From Bacteroidia bacterium (GTDB lineage: Bacteria > Bacteroidota > Bacteroidia > Cytophagales > JAAEPT01): 64,000 bases of DNA. This document shows positions 18,127 through 27,128 of the stretch, piece by piece (the stretch's first letter is position 1; the number at the start of each line of letters is the position of its first letter). The notes under the pieces are model-generated. The model saw only the letters and a program-made list of their open reading frames with translations, had not been told where the DNA came from and did no database searches. Position numbers and translations under genes: made by a program. Location of the stretch: the NCBI GenBank assembly GCA_030431525.1, contig JAUIJC010000003.1:1-64000 (forward strand). Reading direction: 5' to 3'.

Positions 18127-18759
18127 CTATTTTTTCAATTGACGTCTCACCTCGTTTAAAAATTCATCAAGCTCCATCTGTTGGGTCATCCGCCCACGGA
18201 TTACGTAGAGGTGGTCAGTCATTTTACCTCCTTGTTTTTCGATGAGCGCACCAAAGTTGTCAATGTAGCCTTGCTCAAATTTGCTGTTCATGGAGTTGAA
18301 CAAGACGACTGATTTGCCTTCAAAATCATTGACGCGGGCAAATTCCCAAATGGGCGGAGCTGGACTGTACAGCCAAATAGGTGAGCCGATGAAAATGGTG
18401 TCGTAGGCGCTTAGATCTATTTTTTGGGGCCTTATTTGGGCAACGGTGTCCCTAGCATCTTTCAAGGCATTTATCCAACCGCGAAGGCCAATGCGGTAAT
18501 CATCAGATTGAATGGTTAACAGGTTGGTATTTTTTGCCTTGGCTATTTCATGAGCCATCAGTTCGGTATTGCCAGACCGTGAGAAGTAGACCACCAAGGT
18601 TTTGGCTTTGGGCTTGTCAGTGACCTCATGGAGTAGGCTTTTGTTGTGCTTCAACTGAGCGTACTCTATGTATAGAACTCCACCAATAAAAATGCATACC
18701 GCCATAAGTAGTATGCCTAAAAAAATGTAGATCACTTTCTTTTGTTTTAAGACGAACAT
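18127..18759 (-). CDS. Membrane-anchored flavodoxin family protein
   Basis: The protein has 210 residues. One N-terminal transmembrane helix (~10-30, 'YIFLGILLMAVCIFIGGVLY') precedes a flavodoxin-like domain. The FMN phosphate loop is 'YFSRSGNTELMA', and 'DTIFIGSPIWLYSPAPPIW' forms the second flavin-contact region. This arrangement matches the Flavodoxin_4 type, usually annotated as a flavodoxin or NAD(P)H-dependent quinone-type oxidoreductase. The domain could face either side of the membrane; with few Cys and no export partners a cytoplasmic location is the simpler reading. It stands alone on this strand. Confidence 0.85.
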   Translation of the reverse strand: MFVLKQKKVIYIFLGILLMAVCIFIGGVLYIEYAQLKHNKSLLHEVTDKPKAKTLVVYFSRSGNTELMAHEIAKAKNTNLLTIQSDDYRIGLRGWINALKDARDTVAQIRPQKIDLSAYDTIFIGSPIWLYSPAPPIWEFARVNDFEGKSVVLFNSMNSKFEQGYIDNFGALIEKQGGKMTDHLYVIRGRMTQQMELDEFLNEVRRQLKK

Positions 18760-18868
18760 CTACTTCAGTTTTTACTACGGATGAAGGTGGTTAACGTGGC
18801 GCTTTTGTGATTATTATTTATTGATGCTTAGGTCCATAAGAAGTATGAAAAATACATTTTGGGCATTA

Positions 18869-19270
18869 TTAAGAGCTAATTTTTTCAACTGTATAAAGCT
18901 CTTCATCACGTTCTTCGCATCTTACGATGTCCTCGTCTTTGAATTCACCCAGAAGGTCATTCTTGTATTTTTCTATAACGCGGTAGTTTCCATCAGGCAA
19001 GCATTCCCCACTGACTATCATCCATTCCCCGTTCTTGTCTTTGACGTGGATGGAGGTCATGGTGACAAAGCCTGTTGCCCAATGGTCTTCGTTGAGGGTA
19101 TATTCACTAATGTCAAACCCTGCGGGATGGTTGATGAATCCCTTTTTATGGCGTAGCCTTTCAATGGCCATTTCAGCCTCGGCGTGGGTGGAATAGACGC
19201 CGATAAATTTTACTTGTTCTTCACCTTCCAATTCATAGGAATGCTCGAGGAAAAATACCGATTTCATCAT
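18869..19270 (-). CDS. DUF7336 domain protein
   Basis: The credible start is one of two adjacent ATGs at 19270/19267 (MKSVFFLEHSYELEG), giving ~133 residues; the longer upstream frame is AT-rich and unlike coding sequence. The pattern 'VKFIGVYSTHAEAEMAIERLRHKKGF', 'PAGFDISEYTLNEDHWATGFVT' is characteristic of DUF7336 (as I recall it), a small family of unknown function often found near toxin/immunity-type genes. The C-terminus is acidic. No partner gene is evident. Confidence 0.75.
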   Translation of the reverse strand: MMKSVFFLEHSYELEGEEQVKFIGVYSTHAEAEMAIERLRHKKGFINHPAGFDISEYTLNEDHWATGFVTMTSIHVKDKNGEWMIVSGECLPDGNYRVIEKYKNDLLGEFKDEDIVRCEERDEELYTVEKISS

Positions 19271-19404
19271 TTTAGAATGTGGTTCCTGATAAAAATGAAA
19301 AATAATGTTGAAAAGCCCCCGTTCCAGAGGACGTTTCAGCATTTTACTGTAGGAGTAAGTTATCAGGCTTTTGGCTGTTTTTACCTCCCTTAATTTTACT
19401 ATAG

Positions 19405-19436
19405 ACAAAAAAAGCAGGGATGAAATCACCCCTGCT
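19405..19436 (-). terminator. Terminator of the 3-hydroxyacyl-CoA dehydrogenase gene
   Basis: On the minus strand an AGCAGGG.../CCCTGCT stem (19413-19419 with 19430-19436) is followed by a T-run (A-run at 19407-19413). It lies 12 bp after the stop of the gene ending at 19448. Confidence 0.88.
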
Positions 19437-19447
19437 TCATTGTAATA

Positions 19448-20344
19448 TCAGATTTTAAGGAAATCAGGCTCCATGTACTCAGGGTTTGGATAGGTATAAA
19501 AACCTTCACCAGAGAGGGCCCCCATCTTCCCTTTGTCGATAAACTCGGTTTTGAGCTTTTCTGCAACTTCGGCCATGGCAGGGTCAATGGCAGATAGATG
19601 TAGGGAGATATTGTAGCAAACATTTATACCAAAGGAGTCCATATGTCCAAAAGGTCCCATTGCACCAGTTCCACCATTTGCGGCTATCCACACTTTATCA
19701 ACTTCTTTGAAGTCAGCAACTCCGGAAAAGTGAAGTTTTAAAGCAGAGGCTGACCAAGGAATAATCAATGAGTTGGATATATATCCCGCCTGTTCTTTTT
19801 TGATAGGAATAGGCATCATGCCTATGGCATCGGCAAATTCAACAACTTTCTCAAACACTTGAGCGTCGGTTCCGGCGTGACCCATGACCTCTCCAATTTT
19901 GTTGTTCCAGACACCACTCCAGAAGTGAAGGGTAAGAAAGCGCTCAGGCTTGTTGACAGCATCCACAAGCTGGCTTGGCGTGAATGAAGATGTATTGGAG
20001 GTAAGAATAGCGTCAGGTTTACAAATCTCTGAGGCCTTTGACCAAAAGTCATGTTTTATTGCCGGATCCTCAGGAACAGATTCATTGACGATATCAGCAT
20101 TGGCAAAGGCTTCCTCCATGTTACTGGTATAGGAAATGCGTGCTAATGCGGCATCTATTTCTGCTTTTGTTGCTTTGTTTTCATCAACAAAAAGTTGGGC
20201 ATAGGATTGATGTTGTTGCTTTCCTTTTTCCAAACCGGAATCGAAAGCATCATATACCACTACATCAAATCCACTAATAGCACATTGCCATGAAACTTGT
20301 GCGCCCATAACTCCGGCACCTGCGATAGTGACATTTTTTATCAT
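19448..20344 (-). CDS. 3-hydroxyacyl-CoA dehydrogenase family protein
   Basis: This ~298-residue protein is the size of stand-alone 3-hydroxybutyryl-CoA dehydrogenases. The start chosen gives 'MIKNVTIAGAGVMGAQ', the NAD-binding GxGxxG at the N-terminus. 'NADIVNESVPED', 'SNTSSFTPSQL' and 'LHFWSGVWN' (the HFxxP region of the family, here His-Phe-Trp) are followed by 'EVMGHAGTD' and a C-terminal helical domain with 'GPFGHMDSFG'. The replaced Pro after HF suggests a divergent subgroup with a different acyl or hydroxy-acid substrate. It is monocistronic, with its own terminator and a 211-bp gap upstream that contains the terminator of the sulfatase gene. Confidence 0.85.
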   Translation of the reverse strand: MIKNVTIAGAGVMGAQVSWQCAISGFDVVVYDAFDSGLEKGKQQHQSYAQLFVDENKATKAEIDAALARISYTSNMEEAFANADIVNESVPEDPAIKHDFWSKASEICKPDAILTSNTSSFTPSQLVDAVNKPERFLTLHFWSGVWNNKIGEVMGHAGTDAQVFEKVVEFADAIGMMPIPIKKEQAGYISNSLIIPWSASALKLHFSGVADFKEVDKVWIAANGGTGAMGPFGHMDSFGINVCYNISLHLSAIDPAMAEVAEKLKTEFIDKGKMGALSGEGFYTYPNPEYMEPDFLKI

Positions 20345-20509
20345 ATCCATGTTGTAACGTGTATTTTCTTCGTATCCACACAAGGATATTTTGGGGTAAA
20401 AGGTTCACTTTCAGTTTGTTTTTGTGTGTGATCTTATTTCTAAATCATTGTGAAATAGGGTAGTGATAAATAGTTGTGAGCATCTATTTCAAAAGTCTGA
20501 TTCCAGAAA

Positions 20510-20568
20510 AAAATGGAAAAAAAGCAATGCCGAAAAGGCTCCAAAAAGGAAGACCTTTCAGCATTGCT
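20510..20568 (-). terminator. Terminator of the sulfatase gene
   Basis: On the minus strand AGCAATGCTGAAAGGTC pairs with GCCTTTTCGGCATTGCT (20523-20540 and 20552-20568) and is followed by a T-rich tract (A-run just below 20523). Confidence 0.9.
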
Positions 20569-20595
20569 AAGCCATGAAGTAGTTGACCAAAGTCG

Positions 20596-22158
20596 CTATT
20601 GTTTCCCCGACTGCATCTGTTTTATCAACTCTGAAAAATCAAAGGATGCAGCCTTCTGAACAGGGGGATGCTCCATTAATGACTTGATATGTTCGGTGAG
20701 CAATTCCTGAAGGGGCTCATTGATAAACTGCTTCCGTTGGATGATGTCCGACTTGTCCGTCACATTGTCGAATGACTCAAACGGGTCCATACGGATGTTA
20801 TACATGACGGGGAATTTCTGCTTTTCATAGGGAGCGTAATAGTCTTCGCTGGTCTGGAAATGCAGTTTCCATTGGTTGATGCGGATGGCCTTAATGTCCG
20901 ATTCGTAATAGTAGAAATAATGGTTTCGGGCACTTTCCTCCGTTTTTCCCAACCAGTAGTCCAAGTTGTTCACGCCGTCCAGCACTTGGTTTTTTTCATC
21001 CAGGATTTTTTTGTCCACATCCTCAACTCCAGCGGCAGCGGCAAGGGTGGTGAAGATGTCCATGTGTGATTGAATGCCCCTCAGGATTTTACCTTCGGGG
21101 ATTTTGCCTTTCCACATCACCATCATCGGCACCCGTACACCACCTTCATAGGTTGTCATTTTTTCTCCCCGAAACGGCGTCGTTCCTCCATGCGTGCGTG
21201 CACTGTGTTCAGGGCCATTGTCGGTGGAGTAGATGACGATGGTGTTTTCCATTACACCCATTTTTTCGAGCGCGTCCAATAACTCACCAATTTGTTGGTC
21301 ATGCTCCATCATACCACTGCCATATCGGTCATGTTCCGTGGTGATATCGGTCGCCAAATTTTTGCTTTCCTTTTTCAAGTGGGTGAACATGTGCATACGG
21401 CTGGGATTGAACCACACGAAAAAGGGTTTTTTATCCTTCTTGGCCTTCTTCATAAACTTGATGGAAGCATCCATAAACTCCTCATCAATGGTTTCCATCC
21501 GTTCGCGAGACAACGGACCTGTGTCCTTGATGCGTTGTTTGCCTACCTTTCCAAAGCGTGGGTCCTCGGTAATGTCGTCCTTATCGGTTGCATAGGTATG
21601 AAGAACACCTCGTGTGCCAAACTTCTTGAAGAATTCAGGATCCTTTGGATAGTCTAATTGTTGGTATTCCTCCTCGGTGTTCAAGTGGTAAAGGTTACCG
21701 AAGAATTCATCGAATCCATGCACCGTGGGCAAGTGCTCATTGCGGTCGCCCAAATGGTTTTTTCCGAATTGTCCTGTAGCATATCCTTGGGATTTCAACA
21801 CCTCTGCCAAACAGGGGCTTTCCTTCTTTAGACCCAATTCCGCCCCTGGACGACCAACGGTTGTCATCCCACTTCTGATAGGGTATTGACCAGTAATTAA
21901 CGCAGCCCTTCCAGCAGTGCAGGAGGGTTGTGCATAGTGGTCGGTGAACATGATGCCGTTCTCGGCGATACGGTCAATATTGGGGGTGGTGTAGCCCATG
22001 GTGCCAAGTCCATAGGCGCTGACGTTTTGCCAGCCCACATCATCAGGGAATATGACGAGGATGTTGGGCTTGTCCTGTGCAATTGCCGTAATTGACAGGA
22101 GTCCAGATAATACCACTAGGATTACCGTGAGCCTTCGTTGTACTGTATGTTTTATCAT
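20596..22158 (-). CDS. Secreted sulfatase (arylsulfatase-type)
   Basis: This 520-residue protein has a signal peptide (cleavage near 'SITAIAQ', ~28). It has the S1-type sulfatase core: '[12 protein letters not shown]' (metal ligands Asp39/Asp40) and '[14 protein letters not shown]'. Cys80 in C-x-A-x-R is the residue converted to formylglycine by a maturase. Further motifs are '[10 protein letters not shown]' and 'STDNGPEH' (second metal/sulfate site). Length and order fit desulfation of sulfated polysaccharides or aryl sulfates in the periplasm. No sulfatase-maturating enzyme or SusCD pair is in the window. The gene is monocistronic. Confidence 0.92.
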   Translation of the reverse strand: MIKHTVQRRLTVILVVLSGLLSITAIAQDKPNILVIFPDDVGWQNVSAYGLGTMGYTTPNIDRIAENGIMFTDHYAQPSCTAGRAALITGQYPIRSGMTTVGRPGAELGLKKESPCLAEVLKSQGYATGQFGKNHLGDRNEHLPTVHGFDEFFGNLYHLNTEEEYQQLDYPKDPEFFKKFGTRGVLHTYATDKDDITEDPRFGKVGKQRIKDTGPLSRERMETIDEEFMDASIKFMKKAKKDKKPFFVWFNPSRMHMFTHLKKESKNLATDITTEHDRYGSGMMEHDQQIGELLDALEKMGVMENTIVIYSTDNGPEHSARTHGGTTPFRGEKMTTYEGGVRVPMMVMWKGKIPEGKILRGIQSHMDIFTTLAAAAGVEDVDKKILDEKNQVLDGVNNLDYWLGKTEESARNHYFYYYESDIKAIRINQWKLHFQTSEDYYAPYEKQKFPVMYNIRMDPFESFDNVTDKSDIIQRKQFINEPLQELLTEHIKSLMEHPPVQKAASFDFSELIKQMQSGKQ

Positions 22159-22280
22159 GCTCGGTAAGCTTTTTTTTGTTTTACCGAGGCGCGTTGCTTG
22201 ATGTTCAGTTTTGGCCTAAAAAGTCCAAAAATTAGACAGCGTTAAAATTTTCCCAAGCTTGGAGATTTCATACTCGATAT

Positions 22281-22327
22281 AAACAAAAAAGTACCCTGAG
22301 ATTCTCTGAGGATAAAAATCAGGGCAC
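22281..22327 (-). terminator. Terminator of the beta-lactamase-like gene
   Basis: GTACCCTGA (22291-22299) pairs with TCAGGGCAC (22319-22327), with one G-U pair. On the minus strand it is followed by TTTTTTGTTT. Confidence 0.8.
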
Positions 22328-22354
22328 TTAAAAACACTACAATGGAAGTTTTGG

Positions 22355-23170
22355 CTATTCTAAAAACAGGAGAAACCTATTGAAAGCCCTATAGGTCACT
22401 TCCTTCCGAATTTCTGCAAACCTGCTCATATCAAACTTTCCCTTCGGCTCAATGTTCGTCGCGAAAAAATAGGTGCTTTTTCCCGTTTTCAGGTACCCCA
22501 CAAACCAACCGTTGTCTTTTCCGTTTTGGCTGGACCATCCCGTTTTTCCACTGATTTTGTAATCCCCATTGTCCTCCAAAACCATCATCCGTTTCATGAT
22601 GTTTTCAGTACGATTCGAAATAGGAAGCTTGGACTGATAAAACCGCCTTAAAAAGTCGATTTGTTGGAACTGATTGATGCGGGAATCACCCTCCAGCCAA
22701 AAGCGGTCAATGTTGCTGGAATCAACCTTCATGGCTCCATAATCCAGCTTTTCCAGTTGGCTGACCATCCTTTTTGCTCCAATTTTCCTTGCGACCTCCT
22801 GATAACACGGCACACAGGAATAATGAAAAGCGTCTCGAAGTATCAGGTCCTGTTCCCAAGTTTTAAGGCTTCGTTTTTCACCGTTCCATTTGAAAAGCGT
22901 GCTGTCGTTTTCAACTACTCCCGTTTCAAGGGCGATGATTGAATTAGCGATTTTAAAGGTCGAGGCTGGAAGCTGGCCTTTGTTCGCCCATTCAAAATCA
23001 TTTGAATAGTAGGTGTCGTCCTCAAGGTGGTAAATCAATATGGAACCCTGAACATTCGCCGTATCGAGGATGGTTTGAAATTCAGCGACCTCCAGTTTTT
23101 TCGGAGTGTTTTTATTGTTGGAGCAGGCGAAAAATAGGAGGGCTATGGAGGCGAGGAAAAGTTGTTTCAT
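22355..23170 (-). CDS. Class D beta-lactamase (OXA-type) lipoprotein homologue
   Basis: The ATG at 23170 begins a lipoprotein signal (MKQLFLASIALLFFACSNN; lipid-acceptor Cys16). The longer frame to 23323 is less likely because another gene lies just upstream. Counted from 23170, it has Ser70-x-x-Lys73 (STFK), Ser118-x-Val (SCV), Trp158 and Lys-Thr-Gly at 209-211. The usual Tyr-Gly-Asn is Tyr-Gly-Ala at 144-146. Lipobox and class D motifs are clear, so it is a periplasmic serine hydrolase anchored to a membrane. Actual beta-lactam hydrolysis is not shown by sequence alone; BlaR-type sensor domains share this fold. Confidence 0.88.
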   Translation of the reverse strand: MKQLFLASIALLFFACSNNKNTPKKLEVAEFQTILDTANVQGSILIYHLEDDTYYSNDFEWANKGQLPASTFKIANSIIALETGVVENDSTLFKWNGEKRSLKTWEQDLILRDAFHYSCVPCYQEVARKIGAKRMVSQLEKLDYGAMKVDSSNIDRFWLEGDSRINQFQQIDFLRRFYQSKLPISNRTENIMKRMMVLEDNGDYKISGKTGWSSQNGKDNGWFVGYLKTGKSTYFFATNIEPKGKFDMSRFAEIRKEVTYRAFNRFLLFLE

Positions 23171-23223
23171 TTTATAGGAAACCTGTACCGAAAACGGTAG
23201 AGTAGTTGGGTGAAAATCAATAT

Positions 23224-23646
23224 TCAAATCCAGCTCAGTGCTGTCATTAACCCAGTGATGATTAGGCAGATGAGAACCATTACTAGTACAATACCTACAA
23301 GCCTTACATACTTTATATCCCAACCTTCGTTGGGGACCGGAAATGTTTGATTATCAGGTTCCTTTTCCCTGTTTGTTAATTCAACAAAGTCAAAGAAAAA
23401 GTCGCCATTTTCATCTGTCCAGTCAGTATCCAGCTTGGTGAGTTCAGGCTTATTTTCTTTTTGGCTTTGGGACTCAAGACTTGCTTTAAGGAGTTCACAT
23501 GCAAATAACTCAAGCCCTTGGCGGTTTGCCTTCATACAACTTTCATCAATGCCTCCACCATATTGGTAGAATCCGAAATAAGCTTTCTCCTTTTCATTTC
23601 GACTTTCTAATTCTGAGATAATAGTTTTTAGCTTCTCGTCTGTCAT
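23224..23646 (-). CDS. Hypothetical protein with C-terminal membrane helix
   Basis: This 140-residue protein starts 'MTDEKLKTIISELESRNEKEK', has 'YFGFYQYGGGIDESCMKANRQGLELFACELLKA' and ends in one hydrophobic helix ('VRLVGIVLVMVLICLIITGLM'), so it should be tail-anchored in the inner membrane with a cytosolic N-terminus. The composition is AT-rich compared with the sulfatase gene. The family is unknown to me; it resembles small orphan immunity-type proteins in length and isolation. A diverged copy of the 143-bp TIR element lies 76 bp upstream of its start. Confidence 0.65.
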   Translation of the reverse strand: MTDEKLKTIISELESRNEKEKAYFGFYQYGGGIDESCMKANRQGLELFACELLKASLESQSQKENKPELTKLDTDWTDENGDFFFDFVELTNREKEPDNQTFPVPNEGWDIKYVRLVGIVLVMVLICLIITGLMTALSWI

Positions 23647-23721
23647 ATATTTAAAGGAAGAAGAAAGTTAAGTCAACTTGGATACATTTTGATTCTTACA
23701 AGCTCAGTAAACTAAAATCAA

Positions 23722-23823
23722 TTGAAACGGTTGATGGAATTTTGAATGCTTTATATCAGGCTGTTTGGAACATTGGAAATGTTGTTGACAGTTTCGGACG
23801 CTTTTCAAAAGCGCCCGAGTGAA
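23722..23823. repeat. Truncated copy of the 143-bp TIR element (family B)
   Basis: This 102-bp stretch runs from TTGAAACGGTTGATGG to CGCCCGAGTGAA and matches 26902-27004 at about 90% by eye. It keeps the right terminus and its strong hairpin (CGCTTTTCAAAAGCG) but lacks the left inverted end. It finishes 2 bp before the stop codon of the gene at 23825, so it may also act as that gene's terminator. Confidence 0.88.
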
Positions 23824-23824
23824 G

Positions 23825-24403
23825 CTATTCGCTGAGTAGTTTGAAAAGAGTTTTATCTTCTTTTCTTCCTATACAACTGTAAACGGGGTATTTGTTGTTG
23901 TTTCTTCTGTCCCAAATGTAATATCCACATCTAGATGTTAGAGGCCATATTTCTCCTGTTTTTTTATCTACAAAAGTGGATATTACTTCTGTATAGAACA
24001 TTAATACGTAGGGATATTTTTCGACGGGCAAGTTTTTGATAGAATCAATGTTTACAATTAGGTGGTTTTTAGTGTGATGCTTGTTGAATCTTTTGTGTAT
24101 AACTTCCTGAATACCAAAGAAGCAGTTTCCATATTTATAATCACACTCAATTGAAGTAATGGAGTCTAATTTTATGTAGTAATTAATCCATAATAACGAG
24201 CTAAGGCTGTCTACTTGTTTTTCGTTAAGTTTTTCAAAAATTAAGGGGTATTGGTCTAGGTCTGCAGGGAAAAAGTAGTTCTTTATCGTTGTCCAATCCT
24301 TGGAGGTTCTGATTGAGTCATGTGATTCAAAATCACATTGACTATAGGAAATGTTATTCAAAGACGTTAATAATATTGCAATAATAAGATATGCCTTGTT
24401 CAT
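23825..24403 (-). CDS. Hypothetical secreted protein
   Basis: This 192-residue protein has a signal peptide ('NKAYLIIAILLTSLNNISYSQ', ~21). The mature part has several Cys ('CDFESHDS', 'IECDYKYGNCFFG', 'SRCGYYIWDRRNNNKYPVYSCIG') that could form disulfides. Base composition is markedly more AT-rich than in the neighbouring sulfatase and serine hydrolase genes, which suggests recent acquisition. The 3' end abuts a truncated family B repeat. I do not recognise the family. Confidence 0.65.
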   Translation of the reverse strand: MNKAYLIIAILLTSLNNISYSQCDFESHDSIRTSKDWTTIKNYFFPADLDQYPLIFEKLNEKQVDSLSSLLWINYYIKLDSITSIECDYKYGNCFFGIQEVIHKRFNKHHTKNHLIVNIDSIKNLPVEKYPYVLMFYTEVISTFVDKKTGEIWPLTSRCGYYIWDRRNNNKYPVYSCIGRKEDKTLFKLLSE

Positions 24404-24490
24404 GATAGAAGGTTTAGCGGTTTCCCAAATTTGTGTAAGAATTCAGTGTAATGCTTGATGAATTTTTATTCTTATAGAAGTAGTCACCAT

Positions 24491-25678
24491 TCACTCCGAA
24501 AGAATATCATAAATATCATCAGCGATATCCTCAAAAGGGTCAGCGATTTTTGGGGTGATGGAGACGCCTAAATTGATGGCCAAGAAGAAATAGGTGTCAT
24601 TGTCTGTGTAATGTCCTAAGATACAACCAGCTCCAATTCCTCCTCCGGTATGGCCTAATTGTTCACGGCCGTTTATGAATTCCTGACTGATGCCGAGCCC
24701 ATAGCCATCCATGCCATCTGGTTTTGTGGGTACAAAATCCAACATTTCCTCCATGGTTGCTTCGCTCAGGATTTGATTGGTCAGGAGCAGTTCCAAGAAC
24801 GCCATATAATCCGTTGGGGTGGCGATAATCCCATCATCACCGATTAATGAACCAACGTTGATGCGGTGCATTTCAGAGCAATTTTCAATCTTCCCATTGC
24901 TGTACCGGTCCCAATAGGTGTTCACCAATTCAGGGTAGCTCATAAAGCCTTCATTGTGATAGAAGGAGTTATTCAGGCTGTAGGCCTCCAAGATTTCTTC
25001 CCGAATAAATTTCTTGTGATCACCCGTGATTCCATCGGCGATTAAAGCCAGCAAAATGTAGTTGGTGTTCGTGTAACTGTATTCCGATCCAGCAGAAAAC
25101 TTGGCTGGTTTGTCCCTTACATAATCCAAATAATCAGCGGTGGTAAAGGTGTGTAATGGGTGTTGCAAAAGATAGGTGACATAGTTCGCCTTGTCGTTGT
25201 ATTCCGGTATTCCAGAGGTGTGGTTCAAAAGCATCCTTACTGTGGCCACATCTGTATTTTTGATATCGTTCAAAGTGGACGAAGGCAGATACGTCGAAAT
25301 CTTTTCGTCCAAATCGATTTTCCCATCCTCATACAGCATCAAAATCGCAGTGGCCATATAGGTCTTTGCCACGCTTTGCCCAAACTGGAGGTGACAGATT
25401 TCCATGGGGGTTTTGGTCTCTATTTTGGACAGTCCCGAGGCCGAGGCCCATGTGCCGTCAGCATCTTTCAGGGAAAGGACGACCCCAGGTACGCCGAGCG
25501 CCACAATCTGATCGAGCTTTTGTTGAAGGGCCTCTGCCTTGGGGTGGTTGGTATTGATGGTTTCAGTACTTGTACAGCCGACATGCGGTAAATCCATTTC
25601 CATCTTTGAGCATCCCGTCAAGATCACTAATGAGAAAAATACGGAATGTATAACGCGGTTTAATTGCTTCGTTCTCAT
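24491..25678 (-). CDS. Serine hydrolase lipoprotein (class C beta-lactamase/DD-peptidase fold)
   Basis: The protein has 395 residues. The lipobox 'VILTGC' gives acceptor Cys23. The class C beta-lactamase/PBP4*-type fold is seen in the Ser102-x-x-Lys105 motif ('FGQSVAKTY'), 'LLNHTSGIPEY', the Tyr-x-Asn motif in 'YSYTNTNYILLALI' and the late 'LGHTGGGIGAG' triad. Family members act as D-Ala-D-Ala carboxypeptidases, esterases or amidases in the periplasm; the substrate is unknown. It follows the outer-membrane-protein gene by only 2 bp, so the two are one operon. The TTG-rich leader is unremarkable. Confidence 0.88.
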   Translation of the reverse strand: MRTKQLNRVIHSVFFSLVILTGCSKMEMDLPHVGCTSTETINTNHPKAEALQQKLDQIVALGVPGVVLSLKDADGTWASASGLSKIETKTPMEICHLQFGQSVAKTYMATAILMLYEDGKIDLDEKISTYLPSSTLNDIKNTDVATVRMLLNHTSGIPEYNDKANYVTYLLQHPLHTFTTADYLDYVRDKPAKFSAGSEYSYTNTNYILLALIADGITGDHKKFIREEILEAYSLNNSFYHNEGFMSYPELVNTYWDRYSNGKIENCSEMHRINVGSLIGDDGIIATPTDYMAFLELLLTNQILSEATMEEMLDFVPTKPDGMDGYGLGISQEFINGREQLGHTGGGIGAGCILGHYTDNDTYFFLAINLGVSITPKIADPFEDIADDIYDILSE

Positions 25679-25680
25679 CC

Positions 25681-26301
25681 TTATTTCTTTAAAAGTTTCA
25701 CCCTTAAGCCGATCATATAGCTCGTGTAAATGTTCAACGGCAATGTCTTGTTGTAAAAGAATTCGGGGAGTATTTGGTAGGAAATGTATGGCGAAAGCTC
25801 GGCGAAACTGGTGTTAAAGGAATAGGTAAATCCAATGTCCAAGGGGAATCCGAGTTGGGACTTTCCGCCAATGACTTCTTTCCAAGTGCCGTTGTCGTAT
25901 TCATAGGCTTGGGTGGGGTGAAACACCCTGAGGTAATTGAGTCCGGCCTTTAGTTCGCTGTGAAGATTTTTGAGGATGCGTTGGCGGTAAACAAACTGGG
26001 TGCTCACATAAAAACCGTTGCCAATCTCACGGTTCAGGTATCCGCCAAGAGTGGCTTGCTGGACGAGCGTGCCCTTTTGGTTGTAGGAAATCTCCGAGCC
26101 GACAAACAATCCCAAATGTTTGAAGTTGCTTTCCATATCATGGAAGGGGAGTGCGAAGTTCTGGCATTGGATACCTCCAAGGATGGACAGTTTTCGGTAT
26201 TCCCGCTTGGGCTCGTTTTCTTGTGAAAACCCTGTGAGGCTGAGTAGCACCGTAAATGCCAGAAGCATGGCGGTTCTCATATACTTTAATCGGAGCATCA
26301 T
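25681..26301 (-). CDS. Outer-membrane beta-barrel-like protein
   Basis: This 206-residue protein has a signal peptide (best seen from the inner ATG at 26280, 'MRTAMLLAFTVLLSLTGFSQ'; the ATG at 26301 is the alternative). The rest alternates aromatic and small residues in beta strands ('GLFVGSEISYNQKG', 'YVSTQFVYRQRIL', 'LDIGFTYSFNTSF', 'YTSYMIGLRVKLLKK'), fitting an 8-10-stranded barrel that ends in a terminal strand. It is first in a two-gene operon with the serine hydrolase 2 bp downstream. Function unknown; a role in cell-envelope processing with the hydrolase is possible. Confidence 0.75.
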   Translation of the reverse strand: MMLRLKYMRTAMLLAFTVLLSLTGFSQENEPKREYRKLSILGGIQCQNFALPFHDMESNFKHLGLFVGSEISYNQKGTLVQQATLGGYLNREIGNGFYVSTQFVYRQRILKNLHSELKAGLNYLRVFHPTQAYEYDNGTWKEVIGGKSQLGFPLDIGFTYSFNTSFAELSPYISYQILPEFFYNKTLPLNIYTSYMIGLRVKLLKK

Positions 26302-26467
26302 TTTGATTGAGGGTTGGGGGACTTCAATGAGAAAAAATCACGACAGCTAAAAAATGTGTTCGGGCTTAGAAATATAGCTTCCAAGCTGTTTCCTGCCAAT
26401 TTATCTGGGGGAAAGTTTGAGGGCTGGAGGCTTTGGAGTGGGTAGGCGGAAGAGCGTTTTGCTGAGC

Positions 26468-26824
26468 TTACTGCTTCATAAATTCTTCAAGTAGCTCGTA
26501 GAATAGTTTAATGGACTTTTCATGTTGGTCCTTTGTGACCATAGAATCATAGTCTTCCCATTCTATAGTTTTAGGGTCTAAGCCAATCGAAACTGCTAAG
26601 ATCATATTCTGCCATCCTGCGGTTGATTCATTAAAGCCAAGCTTACTTGCTACCCAATCATGAAAGTTTGGCTCTTCATGGTTATCTAATTCATTCAATT
26701 TGTGTTCATGAAGAGCGAATGAATAGCCATCTAAAAAAGTTCTTATGCTTTTTAAAGTCAATTCGCCAGTCCACATGGCAGGACGTGCTTCCATCTTCTT
26801 GAGTAGGGCGTAGTTTTCCATCAT
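26468..26824 (-). CDS. Small hypothetical protein (immunity-like)
   Basis: This 118-residue soluble protein opens 'MMENYALLKKMEARPAMWTGELTLKSIRTFLDGY', continues 'FHDWVASKLGFNESTAGWQNMI' and is acidic. The pattern '(Y)xLLxxMxxRPxMWxGxxxLxxIxxFLxGY ... FxDWVxxKLG' recurs in small orphan proteins of many bacteria and is often linked to polymorphic-toxin immunity; this link is from memory and not proved here. Its start codon is 45 bp below the complete family B element. No toxin gene is adjacent. Confidence 0.7.
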   Translation of the reverse strand: MMENYALLKKMEARPAMWTGELTLKSIRTFLDGYSFALHEHKLNELDNHEEPNFHDWVASKLGFNESTAGWQNMILAVSIGLDPKTIEWEDYDSMVTKDQHEKSIKLFYELLEEFMKQ

Positions 26825-26868
26825 CCTTGAATATTCTTCTCAACCAGTGCTTAATTTGAATGGTTAAC

Positions 26869-27011
26869 AGCCCAGTTCACTCGGGCGAGTTTTTAACTCG
26901 TTTGAAACTGTTGATAGCATTTTGAATGCTTTAATGTCAGGCTGTTTGGGATATTGGAAATGTTGTGGACGGTTTCGGGCGCTTTTCAAAAGCGCCCGAG
27001 TGAAATGGGCT
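26869..27011. mobile_element. Complete 143-bp TIR element (MITE-like), family B
   Basis: The ends AGCCCAGTTCACTCGGGCG (26869-26887) and CGCCCGAGTGAAATGGGCT (26993-27011) are 19-bp inverted repeats with one mismatch. Inside is a 21-nt perfect palindrome (26977-26997, centred on the C at 26987). It carries no coding sequence. A ~102-bp truncated copy lies at 23722-23823. This element fills most of the 304-bp gap 26825-27128, the rest of which is AT-rich and shows no gene. Confidence 0.85.
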
Positions 27012-27128
27012 TTTTATATAACAAATGCGGACCAGAGAATAGTTAATATTACTTTATGTTTTTTTTAAAAATCTTGTTATGCAACTATTTTTACAATTAG
27101 GTAAGTTGTTATGTAGATGTAAAAATCT

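Noticed and set aside
23171-23323. Upstream extension of the beta-lactamase-like gene
   Set aside because: It overlaps the 23224 gene and places the lipoprotein signal at residue 52, which is unlikely.
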